Below, one piece after another: positions 1 through 8,889 of a stretch of 64,000 nt of DNA; positions within the stretch are counted from its first letter, which is position 1; each line of letters starts with the position of its first letter. Source of the stretch: Proteobacteria bacterium SG_bin4 (GTDB lineage: Bacteria; Pseudomonadota; Gammaproteobacteria; Burkholderiales; Nitrosomonadaceae). Both the position numbers and the translations under genes were made by a program. The notes below the pieces were generated by a model. It searched no databases. It was given only the letters and a program-made list of their open reading frames with translations, and was not told where the DNA came from. The stretch covers positions 1-64,000 of the forward strand of contig LWDH01000056.1 of assembly GCA_002083395.1 (NCBI GenBank), in the 5' to 3' direction.

Positions 1-1
1 T

Positions 2-145
2 CAATTAATCGCAATCGATCCAAACATCGAAGCGGAATGTAAAAAACGTAGCGATACTTTACTGATGAAGATGTTTTACATTCGACCGCTGATTGTGATG
101 AACGATTTTATGACGAGGCCCTTTAATCCCTATTGCTTGCAATAG
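2..145 (+). CDS. Possible C-terminal end of an unidentified gene cut by the window edge
   Basis: One frame stays open from the left edge for 47 codons to a TAG. It is rich in Met, Ile, Lys and Arg near the end and I do not recognise it. The TAG falls inside the stem of the terminator hairpin that follows, which is unusual. A competing frame ends at a TAA just before the hairpin (124-126) but has stops at 40-51. Which frame is real cannot be settled from this fragment. Confidence 0.25.
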   Translation, partial: QLIAIDPNIEAECKKRSDTLLMKMFYIRPLIVMNDFMTRPFNPYCLQ

Positions 146-156
146 GGATTTTTTTT
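125..156 (+). terminator. Rho-independent terminator
   Basis: An 11-bp perfect stem (125-135 with 140-150) closes a CTTG loop and runs into eight T residues. It would end transcription of the gene entering from the left edge. The opposite strand lacks a T tract, so it is directional. Confidence 0.8.
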
Positions 157-167
157 GCTTCGCTTAG

Positions 168-307
168 CAGGCCGTTGAAAAACGTTTTCGAGGCAGCCGA
201 TACAAGGCAAAAACAGGCGGAAAGACGCAGTTTATGCGGTATAAATGAGCATTTTGAGCTTGTTTTTAACACCGTAGCGGCAACGCAGATAGTTTTTCAA
301 CGACCTG
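168..307. repeat. MITE-like element A with terminal inverted repeats
   Basis: A 140-bp intergenic element. Its left end CAGGCCGTTGAAAAAC matches the reverse complement of its right end with one mismatch over 16 bases. The interior holds short GC-rich words (aaggc, gacgcag, aacgcag) separated by a T-rich centre, a layout shared with the elements at 32432-32572 and 39562-39713, although the terminal sequences differ. It has no coding capacity. Its right end touches the stop codon of rlpA. Confidence 0.55.
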
Positions 308-1243
308 TTAGTCGGTCACTACGATCGGGGTAACCGCCAGATGCCGGCTAATAGAATTGGCCGCTAATTTCGCAACCGCTTGATCGGGATAAGGTCCCGC
401 ATGAATTTTGTACAGCCCATTATTTTTAGAGATGTTAACGGAATCCTTCAAAGCAGGAATTTTCTTCTGCACTTGCGCCAGAAAATTCCGGGCATTATCG
501 GGTGAACCGAAAGCGCCCAACTGCAAATAAACCAGAGCCATTTCAGCATTACTATCCGCTACCGGCAATGATTTTGATGGTTTGGAAATGGCCAATGTCA
601 TTGAATCACTCTCGGGCAAAATACTTTCGACCTCCACGCGACCACTGCCAGCCGCCAGTATTCCAAGCTTGTATGCCGCTGTGTAGGACAAATCAATTAA
701 TCGATCCGCCAGAAACGGACCACGGTCATTCAACCGCACGATCACCGACTTGCCATTATCCAGATTGGTCACTCTGGCGTAACTTGGGATCGGTAGAGTG
801 GGATGTGCCGCTGTCATGGCATACATATCATAGATTTCACCCGAAGCGGTATTATTTCCGTGGTAACGGCGTCCGTACCAGGAAGCGATTCCCCGCTTTT
901 TATAAGCTGTCAATTCGGTCATCGGCTTAAAAGTTTTACCCAAAGCAACATACGGTTGCATATTTGCCGATCGTAGCGGCTCGGCTTTGGGAACGGCGTC
1001 CGGAACCAGATGCAAATTTGGTGGGGGGTTATCTTCCGGACCGTCATCAAGGTAATAACCACCGCCACGTTTGCTGCCGGTTGCTAAGCGATATTTCGAA
1101 TCGGATAAGACTGCAGTGACTGCATCCGGTTTTTTTTGAATGGAAGATTGTTGGTTGTATTGCGGTGTACTGCTGCAAGCGGACAATATAACTATTGGCA
1201 GTGCCAGTAACAATCTATTTGCGAACGGTGAGAATATATACAA
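308..1243 (-). CDS. rlpA: RlpA family septal ring lipoprotein / lytic transglycosylase
   Basis: A 311-residue outer-membrane lipoprotein that binds, and in some species cleaves, denuded peptidoglycan at the division septum. The N-terminus is a lipoprotein signal with lipobox LSAC and acylated Cys23. A double-psi beta-barrel domain lies at about 115-205, starting with the family motif GIASWYG and including RLNDRGPF. A SPOR domain closes the protein (about 235-311). The start is TTG, chosen because AGGAGG lies nine bases upstream. It is last in the mre/mrd operon, 37 bp after rodA, a common proteobacterial arrangement. Whether this protein has transglycosylase activity cannot be read from sequence alone. 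Confidence 0.92.
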   Translation of the reverse strand: MYIFSPFANRLLLALPIVILSACSSTPQYNQQSSIQKKPDAVTAVLSDSKYRLATGSKRGGGYYLDDGPEDNPPPNLHLVPDAVPKAEPLRSANMQPYVALGKTFKPMTELTAYKKRGIASWYGRRYHGNNTASGEIYDMYAMTAAHPTLPIPSYARVTNLDNGKSVIVRLNDRGPFLADRLIDLSYTAAYKLGILAAGSGRVEVESILPESDSMTLAISKPSKSLPVADSNAEMALVYLQLGAFGSPDNARNFLAQVQKKIPALKDSVNISKNNGLYKIHAGPYPDQAVAKLAANSISRHLAVTPIVVTD

Positions 1244-1280
1244 TTACTAACTACCTCCTGCAAAACTGAATTCGTGTTTA

Positions 1281-2381
1281 TTAGGTTTTGACAAGCTTAG
1301 GATGCGTCTGAATACTCATCAAGATACCGAAACCCAGTAACATCGTCACCATGGAAGTGCCTCCGTAACTGATCAGCGGCAGCGGTACTCCCACAATAGG
1401 CAGAATGCCGCTGACCATGCCCATGTTTACAAAAATATAGGTAAAGAAAGTGAGTGTAATGGACCCGGCAATCAATCTTGTAAATTGTGTTGAAGCGTTC
1501 GCGGTGATCATCAAACAGCGCCCAATCACCAACAAATAAAGCAATAATAACATGGTATTACCGATAAGACCAAATTCCTCTGAAAAAACTGCGAAAATGA
1601 AATCTGTGCTTTGCTCGGGTAAAAAATCCAGTTGCGTCTGCGTGCCGTTTAACAAACCCTTACCGCTAATACCGCCGGAACCAATCGCAATCGACGATTG
1701 AATCGTATGATAGCCCGCCCCCAGCGGATCTTGCGTCGGATCAAGCAGTGTCATGATACGCCGTCGCTGATAATCATGCATAAATGTCCACAGAATTGGC
1801 AGACTGGCCGACACCGTCAACAATAAACCCATGATGATGCGCCAGGACAATCCTGCCAAAAACAGTACGTAGAAACCGCTGGCAGCGATCAATAATGCGG
1901 TTCCTAAGTCAGGCTGCCGCAAAATCAGGAATACCGGCAGCAGCAGCAGAATGGTGGCGCCCAGATAATCGCGCAAGCGTAAGGTAATCTCATGTTTATC
2001 AAAATACCACGCCATCATCAGCGGAATGGCGATTTTCATTAATTCCGACGGCTGAATCCGGGTAATTCCGATATTCAACCAGCGTCTGGCGCCATTATTT
2101 ATTTCTCCAAATAACGCCACACCGACGAGTAATGCGAGTCCGAACAAATAGAGCGGCAATGCCAGGCGCATGATCTGCTGCAAAGGAATATTCGCAACCA
2201 GCCACATAATGACCAGCGCTATCAGCATATTAATGAATTGATTGCTGACGCGCGTCATATTGGCGCCGGTAGCGCTATAGAGCACAAACAACCCGACGGT
2301 CATCAACGCCAACAGCCCGATCAGCAAAAAACTATCGATATAGCGGGTCAGGAAATGCCAAATGGTTTTAACTTCAATCAT
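1281..2381 (-). CDS. rodA: Rod shape-determining protein RodA, SEDS peptidoglycan polymerase
   Basis: A 366-residue SEDS-family glycosyltransferase with about ten membrane segments. It polymerises lipid II into glycan strands during lateral wall growth, working with the transpeptidase PBP2 encoded just upstream. The C-terminal family signature PLISYGGTSM is present near residue 340, and length matches typical RodA. It lies 58 bp downstream of mrdA and 37 bp upstream of rlpA on the same strand, so it should be co-transcribed with the elongasome genes. RodA rather than FtsW is indicated by this neighbourhood. Confidence 0.96.
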   Translation of the reverse strand: MIEVKTIWHFLTRYIDSFLLIGLLALMTVGLFVLYSATGANMTRVSNQFINMLIALVIMWLVANIPLQQIMRLALPLYLFGLALLVGVALFGEINNGARRWLNIGITRIQPSELMKIAIPLMMAWYFDKHEITLRLRDYLGATILLLLPVFLILRQPDLGTALLIAASGFYVLFLAGLSWRIIMGLLLTVSASLPILWTFMHDYQRRRIMTLLDPTQDPLGAGYHTIQSSIAIGSGGISGKGLLNGTQTQLDFLPEQSTDFIFAVFSEEFGLIGNTMLLLLYLLVIGRCLMITANASTQFTRLIAGSITLTFFTYIFVNMGMVSGILPIVGVPLPLISYGGTSMVTMLLGFGILMSIQTHPKLVKT

Positions 2382-2439
2382 GCAAAAATTGGTCTATTGT
2401 CGCGCTAGGATAGTTGATTAAGAATCGTTGATTGTTGTC

Positions 2440-4347
2440 TCACAAATGATCATGGTTCTCAGACGAGTCAGTCAGTTGCGCCACTGTAGTTTCCGGCTTT
2501 TTTCCCAATAAATAGTAATCGAATACTTGCCTTGCAATCGGCGCTGCAGTCGAACCGCCCGTCCCAGTATTTTCTACCAGAATAGCGAGCGCGATTTGGG
2601 GATTTTCTGCGGGTGCGTACGCGATAAACATCGCGTGATCGCGGTGCCGCTCATTGATGCGTTTCTCATCGTAACGCTCCCCTTGCTTGATCCCAATAAC
2701 TTGCGATGTTCCAGTCTTCCCTGCAAACGTATAAGCTGCATTGGCTCCGGCTTTCGCCGCCGTTCCACCCGGTTTGGTCACATCCACCAATGCTTGCTTG
2801 ACTACTTCCAGGTGTCTTGGCTTTAAATTCAAGGTATACATCAGTTGCGCAGGGATTTCCTCGATCTCGCCGGTTAGACTGTCCTGAATTTGTTTGACAA
2901 AATGCGGCCGGTAAGCCTTGCCTTCATTGGCAATCAACATCGTGGCAAACGCTAGCTGTAGAGGGGTTGTCAGGTTATAGCCTTGACCGATTGAAACCGA
3001 AATGGTATCCCCGGCGTACCATTTCTGTTTGTATTGACTCATTTTCCAGGCAGCCGACGGCAATAATCCAGATACCTCACCTTCAACATCGATGCCTGTT
3101 TTGCGTCCCAACCCAAATTGACTGATAAAATTATAAATATTATCGATGCCAAGATCGTTCGCAAGACTGTAGTAATAGGTATCGCATGACACAACGATGG
3201 ATTTATGCAAGTCGACTCTGCCGTGCCCTCCCGGTTTCCAGTCTCGGTAACGCCGGTCGACGCCTGGCAGCGAGAAAAATCCTGGATCGTTCATACTGTA
3301 TTCCGGCGTACGTTTGCCTAATTCCAACGCGGCTAATGCCATAAAAGGCTTGAATGTTGACCCTGGCGGATATACCCCGCGCAATGCCCGGTTATTGAGC
3401 GGCCGATCAATCGATCCATTCAGTATTTTCCAATTCTCATGATCAATCCCGCCGATAAAAAGATTGTTGTCGTATCCGGGTTTACTGACAAACGCCAGCA
3501 CTTCGCCATTATTCGGATCCAGCGCAACCAGTGCGCCGCGGCGTTCGCCAAAAGCTTGTTCCGCAGCTTGCTGCAATCCTAAATCCAAAGAAAGAATCAG
3601 ATTATTACCCGGAATCGGCGGCGTCCGGGACAAAACCCGAATCGAGCGCCCTGCCGCATCGGTTTCCACTTCCTCAAAACCCGTGATTCCATGCAACTGC
3701 TTTTCATAGCTCTGTTCGATGCCGATTTTACCGATATGCTGCGAACCGCGATAGTTGCGAAGCTCTCCGCTACGCTCCAGATACTCCAGATCTTGATCAT
3801 TGATACGGCTGATATAGCCGATCACATGCGACACTATCTCCTTCTCTGGATATTGACGAAACACTCGCGCCTTGATTTCAATCCCTGGAAAGCGATAACG
3901 GTTTGCTGCAAAAGTTGCAATCTCCACATCTGTCAAACGACTTCGAATCGGAAGACTTTTGAAACGCTTACTTTCCTTCAATAACTTCTTGAAGCGTTGC
4001 CGATCCGTTGGGGTGATCTCGATGAGTGTCGCCAGCTCGTCCAAAGTCGCATCGAGATCGCTGATTTTACTGGGAATCACCTCCAAGGTGTAAGCCGAAT
4101 AATTTTGTGCCAGCGCCCGGCCATTCCGATCCAAAATCAGACCTCGATTAGGCACTATCGGAAGAATGGAAATACGGTTTGCTTCCGCCAGCGTATGATA
4201 GTGCTCCTGTTGAGTCACTTGCAGATAATAGAATCGCGCATAGAGAATCAGAAATAGCACAAGCATAAAACCCATGCTTATAGCGAGACGAACCCGGAAT
4301 TTACTTAATTCAACAGGGAGATTACGTAACTCTACGTGTTGTTTCAT
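2440..4347 (-). CDS. mrdA: Penicillin-binding protein 2, elongasome transpeptidase
   Basis: A 635-residue class B penicillin-binding protein, anchored by one N-terminal membrane segment (about 20-42), that cross-links peptidoglycan during side-wall elongation. The catalytic motifs are in order: STFK with the acylated serine at 330, SCD at 387-389, and KTGT at 544-547. The dimerisation (pedestal) region precedes the transpeptidase domain. Its start overlaps the end of mreD by four bases (ATGA), implying translational coupling. The next gene is its partner polymerase rodA. The C-terminal tail after about 615 is polar and likely disordered. Confidence 0.96.
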   Translation of the reverse strand: MKQHVELRNLPVELSKFRVRLAISMGFMLVLFLILYARFYYLQVTQQEHYHTLAEANRISILPIVPNRGLILDRNGRALAQNYSAYTLEVIPSKISDLDATLDELATLIEITPTDRQRFKKLLKESKRFKSLPIRSRLTDVEIATFAANRYRFPGIEIKARVFRQYPEKEIVSHVIGYISRINDQDLEYLERSGELRNYRGSQHIGKIGIEQSYEKQLHGITGFEEVETDAAGRSIRVLSRTPPIPGNNLILSLDLGLQQAAEQAFGERRGALVALDPNNGEVLAFVSKPGYDNNLFIGGIDHENWKILNGSIDRPLNNRALRGVYPPGSTFKPFMALAALELGKRTPEYSMNDPGFFSLPGVDRRYRDWKPGGHGRVDLHKSIVVSCDTYYYSLANDLGIDNIYNFISQFGLGRKTGIDVEGEVSGLLPSAAWKMSQYKQKWYAGDTISVSIGQGYNLTTPLQLAFATMLIANEGKAYRPHFVKQIQDSLTGEIEEIPAQLMYTLNLKPRHLEVVKQALVDVTKPGGTAAKAGANAAYTFAGKTGTSQVIGIKQGERYDEKRINERHRDHAMFIAYAPAENPQIALAILVENTGTGGSTAAPIARQVFDYYLLGKKPETTVAQLTDSSENHDHL

Positions 4348-4895
4348 AATGCATCGGGATCAGGTTTTGGCTGTAACAGTAATGACAGTAACCAAGACAT
4401 CGGCGCCCAGACAATACTGCCAGAAACTGCAGCAATAAAAAACTGCCAGTCGGCAAATGATGCGCCGGTGGATGCGGCGGTCAACACGATAACAATTTGC
4501 ATAATGAATAACACGAGACCTATTTGCGGCGCCTGCCGCAAAAATCCAAACAACCTTAAGCGACGTCCAAATACTGTCGTCAGATAAATTACTACGCAAT
4601 AGGCCAATGCGTGCTGCCCCAGTATGCTGACATTGCCGACATCCATCATCAATCCCATGCCGAACGCGACACCCATGCCCATTCTGTCGGGATGATTGAT
4701 ATTCCAGAAGGCGAGTAAGAGCGCAACGAAATCGGGACGCAGAAATGTGATTTCATCTGGAAGCGGTAAGAAATTCAGAATGAGAGCAACCACCAGGCTG
4801 ATAGCAACAAACCAACTACTGGCGGGAACATACAAATCCTGCTCTAAATAGTTTTCCTGAATAGCATTATTCTCTTTAATTCTCTCCCGGTTCAA
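4344..4895 (-). CDS. mreD: Rod shape-determining membrane protein MreD
   Basis: A 183-residue inner-membrane protein with about five membrane segments, an elongasome component that supports MreC and MreB. Sequence conservation in this family is low, so the call rests on hydrophobicity, size and its position between mreC and mrdA. The start appears to be TTG, with GGAGAGG about nine bases upstream inside the end of mreC; the two genes overlap by 20 bp. It overlaps mrdA by four bases downstream. Confidence 0.9.
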   Translation of the reverse strand: MNRERIKENNAIQENYLEQDLYVPASSWFVAISLVVALILNFLPLPDEITFLRPDFVALLLAFWNINHPDRMGMGVAFGMGLMMDVGNVSILGQHALAYCVVIYLTTVFGRRLRLFGFLRQAPQIGLVLFIMQIVIVLTAASTGASFADWQFFIAAVSGSIVWAPMSWLLSLLLQPKPDPDAL

Positions 4896-5766
4896 TTGCC
4901 GGCACCTCTCCAGACTCGTTAAGCTCTGATTGTACTAAAGATAGCACCAAAACCTGCCGGTTTCGTTCCACACCCGCCACCGGTGTGCTGATGATCAGCG
5001 CAAAATCGCCGGCAGGATCTTGTCCGATCCTTTCGACAATAGCAACCGGGATACCCGGCGGATAAACGCCTCCGATTCCGGAAGTCACTAACAAATCGCC
5101 TCGTTGAATATCGGTATTAACCGATAAGTAACGAAGTTCAAGCTCATTATTCTTTCCGCTGCCAGAAATGATCGAACGCAACCCGTTACGCACAACTTGA
5201 ACTGGTACGGAGTGATCTTTATCGGTCAACAGCGTTACTTCAGCGGACCAGGGATAGCGTTGTGTGACTTGCCCGATGATCCCTTTATCATCGATAACCG
5301 CTTGTCCGAGCTGAATTCCATGGAAGCTGCCTTTGTTGATGGTAATTTTGTGATTAAAAGGATCGCGTGGTGTCGACAGGATCTCTGCCAAGACAGTTCG
5401 AGTTTTGATACTGGCTTGAATTTGTTGTATTGCTCCCAGCAGCTTGCGCAAATGCAGATTTTCTGCTTCCAGCGCTTCCAGTTTCAGCAATTGTTCACGC
5501 CGGTCCCAGTACAATTGACGTAACTTGGCGTTCTCTTCCAGCAAGTAAAAACTCGCAACAAATTTTTCCAGCTGGTCATAAACGGTTGCAGGAAAATAAG
5601 CCATTCTCTGCAAAGGATGAATAAGGACACCGATAGTCTGCCGCAATTCTGGAAAAAACTTGAAACGGGTATCCTCGGCAATCAATACACATGAAAGCAG
5701 CGCAAATACCAGTAATCTTGCGAACGGGCCAGGGCCATTTCTGAAAAACTGCGGCGTTTTTTCCAT
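4876..5766 (-). CDS. mreC: Rod shape-determining protein MreC
   Basis: A 296-residue bitopic protein: a short cytoplasmic end, one membrane segment at about 14-32, a coiled-coil stretch at about 65-110 and a periplasmic double beta-barrel region. MreC links MreB inside the cell to PBP2 and RodA and activates them. The family word VTSGIGGVYPPGIPV is present near residue 230. It follows mreB by 77 bp and overlaps mreD by 20 bp. Length is normal and nothing is odd apart from a polar, probably flexible C-terminus. Confidence 0.94.
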   Translation of the reverse strand: MEKTPQFFRNGPGPFARLLVFALLSCVLIAEDTRFKFFPELRQTIGVLIHPLQRMAYFPATVYDQLEKFVASFYLLEENAKLRQLYWDRREQLLKLEALEAENLHLRKLLGAIQQIQASIKTRTVLAEILSTPRDPFNHKITINKGSFHGIQLGQAVIDDKGIIGQVTQRYPWSAEVTLLTDKDHSVPVQVVRNGLRSIISGSGKNNELELRYLSVNTDIQRGDLLVTSGIGGVYPPGIPVAIVERIGQDPAGDFALIISTPVAGVERNRQVLVLSLVQSELNESGEVPAIEPGEN

Positions 5767-5843
5767 TACGTCTCGTACTCAATCATTGGATTTTTTCCGA
5801 ACCGACACGCAAGAAAAACAAAATATTAGCGCATAAGCCAGTA

Positions 5844-6902
5844 CTAATCGCGAGCGAAAATACCGATTGATCGATCCATATTCTCCAGCGCAATCCCGGC
5901 GCCGCGTACCACGCAAGTCAATGGATCATCTGCAACGATTACCGACAAACCGGTTTCTTCCATCAATAATCGATCAATATCCCGTAGCAATGCGCCACCA
6001 CCGGTCATAACCATGCCTTTCTCGGCAATATCCGCGCCCAGTTCAGGCGGCGTATGTTCCAGCGCTGATTTCACCGCGCTCACAATGCTGTTGAGCGGCT
6101 CCGCCAATGCTTCCAGGATCTCGTTACTTGAAATGGTAAAGCTGCGTGGAATGCCTTCCGCAAGATTGCGGCCTTTCACTTCAATTTCCCGGACTTCTGA
6201 ACCCGGAAACGCCGAACCGATCTCCTTCTTAATGATTTCTGCGGTAACTTCACCGATCAGCATGCCATAATTACGTCGAATATAATTGATAATCGCCTCG
6301 TCGAATTTATCCCCGCCGACACGAACCGAATTAGAAAATACGATTCCTCCTAACGAGATCACACCGACTTCCGTGGTTCCGCCTCCGATATCCACCACCA
6401 TGGACCCGGTCGGCGATTCCACCGGCAGATCAGCACCCAACGCCGCCGCCATCGGTTCTTCGATCAATTCGACTTTACGCGCACCGGCGCCATAAGCTGC
6501 TTCGCGGATTGCACGCCGCTCCACTTGCGTTGAGCCGTAAGGCACACAAATAACGATCCGAGGATTGGCGGAAAATAAACGTGGCGGATTTACCTTACGG
6601 ATAAACATCTTGAGCATTTGTTCGGTCACGGTAAAATCTGCAATCACACCATCTTTCATCGGACGGATTGCGGTGATATTGCCCGGTGTGCGGCCGAGCA
6701 TTTGCTTGGCTGCAAGACCGACTTGCTGAATCATTTTTTTCCCATTGGCGCCGCTTTCTTCGCGAATAGCCACTACAGAGGGCTCATCCAGTACGATACC
6801 TTGGCCGTGGACATATATCAGCGTATTGGCTGTGCCCAGATCAATCGCCATGTCTGTTGAAAAATAACTTCCAAGAATACTGTTGCTCAAGAAATTAAAC
6901 AT
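5844..6902 (-). CDS. mreB: Actin-like rod shape protein MreB
   Basis: A 352-residue bacterial actin that forms membrane-bound filaments directing cell-wall insertion. The N-terminus carries the phosphate-1 motif MAIDLGTANTLIY (about 18-30), the phosphate-2 motif VDIGGGTTEVGV is near residue 170, and the adenosine motif MTGGGALL is near 300. It is the first gene of the minus-strand mreBCD-mrdA-rodA-rlpA operon. The 130-bp gap to the divergent gatC must hold the operon promoter. MreB divergent from gatC is a familiar betaproteobacterial order. Confidence 0.98.
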   Translation of the reverse strand: MFNFLSNSILGSYFSTDMAIDLGTANTLIYVHGQGIVLDEPSVVAIREESGANGKKMIQQVGLAAKQMLGRTPGNITAIRPMKDGVIADFTVTEQMLKMFIRKVNPPRLFSANPRIVICVPYGSTQVERRAIREAAYGAGARKVELIEEPMAAALGADLPVESPTGSMVVDIGGGTTEVGVISLGGIVFSNSVRVGGDKFDEAIINYIRRNYGMLIGEVTAEIIKKEIGSAFPGSEVREIEVKGRNLAEGIPRSFTISSNEILEALAEPLNSIVSAVKSALEHTPPELGADIAEKGMVMTGGGALLRDIDRLLMEETGLSVIVADDPLTCVVRGAGIALENMDRSIGIFARD

Positions 6903-7032
6903 AGTGGCAGAATCCGATATTAATAATTATGATGAGAGCGAATGATAATTAAAACCAGCAAAAAATAATACGCCAGTTAAACTGCGGCATGATACCCTAA
7001 TACTTCTTTGAATATAAGGCTACCGATATAAA

Positions 7033-7320
7033 ATGACTTTGTCTGTAAACGATGTAAAACAGATCGCTGAACTTGCTTATATTGAAATTAACGATCAAGA
7101 GGCTAAAGAGACTTTGGGACAGTTATCCGGTATTTTTAATTTGATTGAATCCATGCAGGCTGTTGACACCGAAACCGTGGAGCCGATGTCTCATGCACAA
7201 AACGTATTTCAACGATTACGGGAAGACGAAATCACGGAAACTGATCAGCACCAATTATACCAATCAATCGCACCGCAAGTCGAAGCGGATCTTTACCTGG
7301 TTCCCCAAGTAATAGAATAA
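7033..7320 (+). CDS. gatC: Asp-tRNA(Asn)/Glu-tRNA(Gln) amidotransferase subunit C
   Basis: A 95-residue small subunit of the GatCAB amidotransferase, which converts misacylated Glu-tRNA(Gln) and/or Asp-tRNA(Asn) to the correct amide form. GatC wraps around GatA and stabilises its contact with GatB. The family pattern with MSHAQNVFQRLREDE in the second half and usual length support the call. It is first in the gatC-gatA-gatB plus-strand set and divergent from mreB. The gap to gatA is 76 bp, so a separate ribosome-binding region is available. Confidence 0.95.
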   Translation: MTLSVNDVKQIAELAYIEINDQEAKETLGQLSGIFNLIESMQAVDTETVEPMSHAQNVFQRLREDEITETDQHQLYQSIAPQVEADLYLVPQVIE

Positions 7321-7396
7321 AAATCATTGGAAATAAAGACATAGAGAAACGTAGTAATTTTAGGTAGCATTTTATTTTTCACGATTTCGTATAACC

Positions 7397-8845
7397 ATGT
7401 TTAACCACAGCCTTAAGCAACTCTCAGATCAACTATCCGCAAAGAAAATTTCCAGCACGGAGCTTACTACCGAATTTCTGCAACGTATCAAGCAATTCAA
7501 TTCAGAATACAATGCATTCATCACGATCAATGAAGATATGAGTTTGGCGCAAGCGCAGATAGCAGACAAAATGATTGCTGACGGACAAGCAGGGCCGTTA
7601 ACCGGCATCCCGATTGCTCAGAAAGATATTTTCTGCGCCAAAGGCTGGTTGACCACTTGCGGCTCAAAAATGCTGGCAAATTTCGTATCACCATACGATG
7701 CCGGTGTTATCGAACGCTTCAATCAAGCCGGTGCTGTCAATATTGGAAAAACCAACATGGACGAATTTGCCATGGGATCGAGTAATGAAACCTCTTATTT
7801 CGGTCCGGTGAAAAACCCCTGGGATCCGGCCGCGGTACCTGGCGGCAGTTCCGGCGGCGCTGCCTGCGCGGTTGCGGCCAGACTGGCTCCTGCCGCGACC
7901 GGCACCGACACCGGCGGCTCGATCCGCCAGCCTGCCGCATTATGTGGTATTTCGGGCATCAAACCAACCTACGGATTAGTATCCCGTTACGGCATGATCG
8001 CTTTTGCGTCCAGCCTCGATCAGGGCGGTCCAATGGCGAAATCGGCGGAAGATCTGGCATTGCTATTAAACGTCATGACCGGCTTTGATGCACGCGATTC
8101 TACCAGTCTACAACGTGAGACCGAGGACTATGCCCGCGAACTGCAAAAACCACTGACCGGCTTGCGAATTGGCTTACCGAAGGAATATTTTGCTGCTGGC
8201 ATGAGCAACGATGTTGCCAGCGCTGTCGACAAAGCATTGGATGAATATCGCAAACTGGGTGCTCAAACCGTCGAAATCTCGTTACCGAATGCACCGCTTT
8301 CGATCCCGGTTTACTATGTACTGGCACCTGCTGAAGCATCCAGCAATTTGTCGCGGTTCGATGGTGTGCGCTATGGTTATCGTGCCGAATCTTACAGCGA
8401 TCTCGCCGATATGTACCGCAAAACCCGCGCGCAAGGTTTCGGCGCAGAAGTTAAGCGGCGCATTCTGATCGGAACTTACGTGTTGTCGCATGGTTATTAC
8501 GACGCCTATTACATTAAAGCGCAAAAGCTGCGCCGTCTGATTGCACAGGATTTTACCAATGCTTATCGACAATGCGACATCATCATGGGTCCGACAACGC
8601 CGACAGTGGCATTCAATCTAGGTGAAAAAAGCGGCGATCCGATTCAGATGTATTTATCGGATATCTACACCAGCGCTGCCAATTTGACCGGTTTGCCGGC
8701 GATGTCGATCCCTATTGGTTTTGGCGATAAAAACCGCCCGATCGGCTTGCACATCATCGGAAATTACTTCTCGGAAGCACACATGCTGAACGTCGCGCAT
8801 CAGTATCAACTGGCTACTGATTGGCATACCCGGTCGCCGGTTTAA
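7397..8845 (+). CDS. gatA: Asp-tRNA(Asn)/Glu-tRNA(Gln) amidotransferase subunit A (glutaminase)
   Basis: A 482-residue amidase-signature enzyme. It hydrolyses glutamine and passes ammonia to GatB through an internal channel. The Ser-cisSer-Lys triad can be placed: Lys76 in IAQKDIF, Ser151 in the glycine/serine-rich GGSSGGAA stretch, and Ser175 in DTGGSIRQPA. Length is that of bacterial GatA. It sits between gatC and gatB, 44 bp before gatB. Presence of the complete set indicates that at least one amide aminoacyl-tRNA is made indirectly; which one depends on whether glnS or asnS exists elsewhere in the genome. Confidence 0.98.
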   Translation: MFNHSLKQLSDQLSAKKISSTELTTEFLQRIKQFNSEYNAFITINEDMSLAQAQIADKMIADGQAGPLTGIPIAQKDIFCAKGWLTTCGSKMLANFVSPYDAGVIERFNQAGAVNIGKTNMDEFAMGSSNETSYFGPVKNPWDPAAVPGGSSGGAACAVAARLAPAATGTDTGGSIRQPAALCGISGIKPTYGLVSRYGMIAFASSLDQGGPMAKSAEDLALLLNVMTGFDARDSTSLQRETEDYARELQKPLTGLRIGLPKEYFAAGMSNDVASAVDKALDEYRKLGAQTVEISLPNAPLSIPVYYVLAPAEASSNLSRFDGVRYGYRAESYSDLADMYRKTRAQGFGAEVKRRILIGTYVLSHGYYDAYYIKAQKLRRLIAQDFTNAYRQCDIIMGPTTPTVAFNLGEKSGDPIQMYLSDIYTSAANLTGLPAMSIPIGFGDKNRPIGLHIIGNYFSEAHMLNVAHQYQLATDWHTRSPV

Positions 8846-8889
8846 ACTACCCTTCGTTAGTGAAACACATTTGAGCTGGAAAACATATC

